In this document: positions 6,688 through 9,576 of the stretch, piece by piece
How the letters are laid out: every line of letters starts with the position of its first letter
Numbering within the stretch: position 1 is the stretch's first letter
Source: Acidocella sp. 35-58-6
Lineage (GTDB): Bacteria; Pseudomonadota; Alphaproteobacteria; Acetobacterales; Acetobacteraceae
Assembly: GCA_002281005.1 (NCBI GenBank)
Contig: NCFD01000023.1
Coordinates: 1-9,576, forward strand
Direction: 5' to 3'
DNA: 9,576 nt
Program-made: the position numbers and the translations under genes
The notes under the pieces: model-generated
Told to the model about the DNA's origin: nothing
The model's input: the letters and a program-made list of their open reading frames with translations, nothing else
Database searches by the model: none

Positions 6688-7413
6688 CTATTGTCCTGTA
6701 TTATCGGCGGCAGCTGCCTGGCTGTAGTCCGAAGAGGCATTGGTCATATCCTCGACGAACTGCTCCTTCTGCTGCTGTTGCTGCGACGATGCTTGCTCGC
6801 TCGCCAGCACCTGAAGGTTTTGCGCCTGCGCCTGCTGCGCCTGCACGAATTGCGATTCCGCCGCGATGCGGCCATTGATCGCATCAACCTGGGTGATCGA
6901 TGTGGCAGCGTTCAAATCCGATTCCAGATTCGGCAAATCCTGCATACGCTGTTGAATCGCGGCGAGATTCGTCGATGCGATGCCTTCGATATTCGCGATG
7001 GCATTGCCATTGGCATTCATTTGTGCACTCGCGGCCGAGCCATCCGTTGGTGCATAAACATGGTTCTGGTTATAATAACTTGCGGCCGCACCGGACGGCG
7101 CGGTTGTTCCTCCGACCAGCCCCGCCATCGCGTTCGCCATGGGCATCGGGTTTTCGATCGACTGGTTCTCCATTCCAGCCGCCATGCCCATGACATTAGT
7201 GGGGTTGGTGAACATCTGATAGGTCTGCTCAAGCTGCGACAATTGCGCCTTGAGCTGCTCCACCGCGATGACTGATTGCGCCGCAGTCTGGATGTTCTGC
7301 CCCAGATTAGCGCTGTCGATCACCGCCATTTGCGCGGTGGCCTTTGGCGCCACGCAGAGGCTCAGCATCACTCCCGCGCTCACAACCACATATGCAAGTC
7401 TATTCGGATTCAT
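6688..7413 (-). CDS. virB5: VirB5 family (P-type) minor pilin / adhesin-like protein
   Basis: This 241-residue secreted protein occupies the virB5 slot. VirB5 proteins are periplasmic, pilus-tip-associated minor subunits thought to help initiate the pilus and contact recipients. A Sec signal peptide is visible: MNPNR, a hydrophobic core, then PKATA|QMAV with likely cleavage after residue 27. The mature part is helical and rich in Gln, Ala and Asn. The coiled-coil-like segment QLKAQLSQLEQTYQMFTNP, about residues 54-72, is characteristic of VirB5/TrbJ-type proteins. A glycine/alanine/asparagine-rich middle follows. The C-terminal helix (about 185-225) carries a run of five Gln (SSQQQQQKEQ). The start is well fixed by a strong AGGAGG Shine-Dalgarno five bases upstream of the ATG. 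Assignment rests on position, signal peptide and the helical motif, since VirB5 sequences diverge strongly. Confidence 0.87.
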   Translation of the reverse strand: MNPNRLAYVVVSAGVMLSLCVAPKATAQMAVIDSANLGQNIQTAAQSVIAVEQLKAQLSQLEQTYQMFTNPTNVMGMAAGMENQSIENPMPMANAMAGLVGGTTAPSGAAASYYNQNHVYAPTDGSAASAQMNANGNAIANIEGIASTNLAAIQQRMQDLPNLESDLNAATSITQVDAINGRIAAESQFVQAQQAQAQNLQVLASEQASSQQQQQKEQFVEDMTNASSDYSQAAAADNTGQ

Positions 7414-7418
7414 ATCAT

Positions 7419-7424
7419 CCTCCT
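7419..7424 (-). promoter_or_regulatory. Ribosome binding site of virB5
   Basis: On the minus strand, a perfect AGGAGG precedes the virB5 ATG with a five-base spacer (ATGAT). It sits in the 12-nt gap after the virB4 stop. It is the strongest Shine-Dalgarno in the window and fixes the virB5 start. It also suggests independent, efficient initiation on virB5, which would suit a structural subunit made in more copies than the VirB4 ATPase; the stoichiometry point is inference. Confidence 0.85.
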
Positions 7425-7425
7425 C

Positions 7426-9576
7426 TCAATCCTTGGCGTCATGGTAGGATCTTAAAAATTCCGGCAGCCATTTGTCTGGCTCATCGCCCAGCTCGCGGCG
7501 CAGTTTTTCTGCAAAGCGCACGGTATTCGCCCGGCCGGAAAGTATAGCGACACAATCGCGCATCTGGCCGAGATCGAATTCGCAAATAACACTGGCCTGC
7601 TCGCGCTTGAGCAGGAAGCGGCGCTTACCGACCGCCATCTCTTCGCGCACCGCGCGATATTCCCCTTCAGTGCATTTGAGGCCGTCAATATAAACCGCGC
7701 GGTCCGCCGTCGGCGACGGGAACATGATCTTGGTCTGACATTGCGCCACGATCGACGGCCCCAGCGGGCTCTCCAGAATATGCTCGGGCATCTGCAACGC
7801 CAGAAACACCGCGCCATTGCTCTTGCGCACCGTCAACAAAAGGTTATCAACCACCGCCGCGAATTGCGGGTTTTTAAGGTAGAAGCGGAATTCATCGATA
7901 CTCAGCACGACGCGCCGCCCATCGAGGATTTGTGTCACACGATAGAGCAGATAAGCCCCGGCCGGCGCGCAGACTTCGTCGTGCTCCAGCAGCTGGGTCA
8001 TATCGACGCCGGTGATCGCGCCATCGAGCCGCACCTCGTCGCGCTCCCCATCGAACGCCCAGCCCAGCGCATTACCCCGGCACCATTTCTCGAGGCGAGG
8101 ACCCAGCCCTATCGGATCGGCATGGCCGAGGAATTCCCGCAATCCAGCCAGCGAACGCAACTCTTCTGGCATGCTCATCTGCCGGGTGATGGCACGCTCC
8201 AGGCGCTTCTCATCCTCCGGATTCAGCCCGCCTTTGCCGTCGCTTTGCACCAGCGCGATGAGCCAACCCCGCAGAAAATCCCGGTCCGCTTCAGTATCTT
8301 TCAGCCCACGCAGCGGCGCCAACCCTGACGCCTCACCACGGCGCAATTCGAGGTAGGTGCCGCCCGTGGCGCGCACCAGCAATTCCCCGCCCCGGTCCTT
8401 ATCGAAAAACACCACCGAGCCAGCCCGGCCCGATGGGGTATTCTCCTCCACCATCGCCTGCTCGAACATCGCCAACAGGAACATCAGCAGCGCGGTCTTG
8501 CCAGAGCCTATGGGACCGAAGATGATCGTCATCGCGACATCGGCAACATGCGGCACGTAGTCATAGGTTGTGCCACCATCCGTGCGGAACCGCGCGATAG
8601 CAGCACCCCAATGGCCGGTTTCCTCACCGCCGGGGAAATTATCAAAGCTGGATAGCCCGGCAAAATTGCGGGAATTGATTGCCCCGGGCCGCGTGCGCCA
8701 TTCCAGATTACCCGGGAGTTGCGACCAGAAGGCCGCCTCCAGCCCCAGCCGCTCCTCGACCACCACGGCCCCGGCATCGGCCAACCGCCCGCGCGCCCGC
8801 CCCGCGTGCTCCTCTACCGCCGCTAAACTATCCCCATAGACCGCCAGCGAGAGGTGATGCGCGCCCATGACAAATTCATTGGAGGCCAGGGCATCCGCCG
8901 CTTCCTCCAGCCCGGCGATCTGGCTCACCGCCTTGTCCTGCGCGCCCAGCATCTGGGCGGATTTCAAAGAAAGCCGGTCCTGTGCCTGGGCGCGGGTGAC
9001 GAAGGCGAAGGATTGCGCCAGCACGATGGGGAACGGCACGGAGAGCAGGGTATTCAGCATCCCCGGCCGGGTCTTCGCCGGATATTCTCGAAAGGAGAAA
9101 ATCGTCCCGAACCGGCTCTTGTCCGGCGCGCGGATCTCTATGCCCCGCCGCCCGCAAATGACGCGATCAGTGTAAATCGAATCACCCAGATGCCCGGAAA
9201 CAACCGGCACTGGCAGCGGCCTGCCGGTGATGATCAGGCGCAACGCCTCGGCGATTTCCGAGAAGGCGATCCCATCCCGCTCATACACACCAAGGCGCCG
9301 GACTCTGAACCCTTCCAGCCCATTGGCTAAAACCAGCCATTGGTCCTCTAACTCTCGCGCCAACCCCTCCGGCACTTCAAGGTTTTTACGTCCCAGCCGC
9401 GCCCACCGGCTGGCCATGCCCGAGCCAAGCGGGCTGCGCGGCGAGATCAGCAGGCTGATAAAATAATCGTTCCGGTACAGCCGACCCGCCAACACCTCGT
9501 CGCGGTATGCGGCGTCCAGCGCGTGGGCAAAGCCGGAGCTGAAGCAGCGGGTGGGTGCTGCCCCCAGATCGGCATG
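7426..9576 (-). CDS. virB4: VirB4 family type IV secretion ATPase (N-terminus cut by window edge)
   Basis: VirB4 is the large, conserved inner-membrane-associated ATPase that powers pilus assembly and substrate transfer in T4SSs. The open frame runs from the right edge with no start in the window and ends in TGA, giving 716 residues; family members are usually near 800, so roughly 70-90 residues are missing. In-frame GTG codons near the edge are internal, because the protein continues upstream as ...FAHALDAAYRDE, typical VirB4 N-terminal sequence. Numbering from the edge, the CagE/TrbE-type central region includes FSFREYPAKTRPGML. Walker A is GPIGSGKT at residues 354-361 (bases 8494-8517). 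Walker B is VVLSIDEF, with Asp561-Glu562 at about base 7894. The following LLLTVRKSNGAVFLALQ stretch is also family-typical. The stop lies 12 nt before virB5, so the two are cotranscribed. Identification is firm; only the start is unknown. Confidence 0.96.
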   Translation of the reverse strand, partial: HADLGAAPTRCFSSGFAHALDAAYRDEVLAGRLYRNDYFISLLISPRSPLGSGMASRWARLGRKNLEVPEGLARELEDQWLVLANGLEGFRVRRLGVYERDGIAFSEIAEALRLIITGRPLPVPVVSGHLGDSIYTDRVICGRRGIEIRAPDKSRFGTIFSFREYPAKTRPGMLNTLLSVPFPIVLAQSFAFVTRAQAQDRLSLKSAQMLGAQDKAVSQIAGLEEAADALASNEFVMGAHHLSLAVYGDSLAAVEEHAGRARGRLADAGAVVVEERLGLEAAFWSQLPGNLEWRTRPGAINSRNFAGLSSFDNFPGGEETGHWGAAIARFRTDGGTTYDYVPHVADVAMTIIFGPIGSGKTALLMFLLAMFEQAMVEENTPSGRAGSVVFFDKDRGGELLVRATGGTYLELRRGEASGLAPLRGLKDTEADRDFLRGWLIALVQSDGKGGLNPEDEKRLERAITRQMSMPEELRSLAGLREFLGHADPIGLGPRLEKWCRGNALGWAFDGERDEVRLDGAITGVDMTQLLEHDEVCAPAGAYLLYRVTQILDGRRVVLSIDEFRFYLKNPQFAAVVDNLLLTVRKSNGAVFLALQMPEHILESPLGPSIVAQCQTKIMFPSPTADRAVYIDGLKCTEGEYRAVREEMAVGKRRFLLKREQASVICEFDLGQMRDCVAILSGRANTVRFAEKLRRELGDEPDKWLPEFLRSYHDAKD

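Noticed and set aside
7741..8328. Plus-strand open frame opposite the virB4 ATPase domain
   Set aside because: It lies over the VirB4 Walker B region, and its composition matches a complement shadow.
9400..9495. Apparent start of virB4 at 9495
   Set aside because: The codon is GTG, and the frame stays open to the window edge with VirB4-like sequence upstream, so the real start is outside the window.

Overview
The window is a continuous block of a VirB/VirD4-type (P-type) type IV secretion system (T4SS). It lies entirely on the minus strand, so the genes read from the right edge to the left edge. In transcription order they are: virB4 (its N-terminus runs off the right edge), virB5, a small EexN-like gene, virB6, a virB7-like lipoprotein gene, virB8, virB9, virB10, virB11 and virD4 (its C-terminus runs off the left edge). 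Virtually every base is coding. Gaps are 0-12 nt, and virB8/virB9, virB9/virB10 and virB10/virB11 overlap, so this is almost certainly one transcript. Its promoter would lie upstream of position 9576, where virB1-virB3 would also be expected. No rRNA, tRNA, CRISPR array, insertion sequence, terminator or origin was seen.

The proteins cover most of a Gram-negative envelope-spanning transfer machine. Three are ATPases: VirB4, VirB11 and the coupling protein VirD4. The inner-membrane platform is VirB6 and VirB8. The core/outer-membrane complex is the VirB7 lipoprotein, VirB9 and VirB10. VirB5 is a probable minor pilus subunit. The EexN-like gene sits between virB5 and virB6, the place where entry-exclusion genes sit in plasmids such as pKM101, R388 and RP4. 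Together with a full-size coupling protein, this favours conjugative DNA transfer over effector-only secretion. No relaxase or oriT is visible in the window to prove it.

The organism is probably an alphaproteobacterium, with the system on a plasmid or integrative conjugative element. The reasons are the generally high GC, the resemblance of VirB11 and VirB9 to Agrobacterium-type relatives, and the overall protein style. A family such as Acetobacteraceae is only a guess. Base composition is uneven. The virB4 end and the virB8-virD4 stretch are GC-rich (individual 60-base lines up to about 80%). The stretch from about 5260 to 6700 (start of virB7, virB6, EexN-like gene) is clearly AT-richer (lines of 33-45%), which hints at mosaic ancestry or relaxed selection in the least conserved genes.

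I do not see a previously undescribed system. The points most worth a second look are the unusual two-hydrophobic-segment architecture of the VirB7-like protein, the EexN-like candidate, the composition step, and the variant nucleotide-binding motifs of VirD4.
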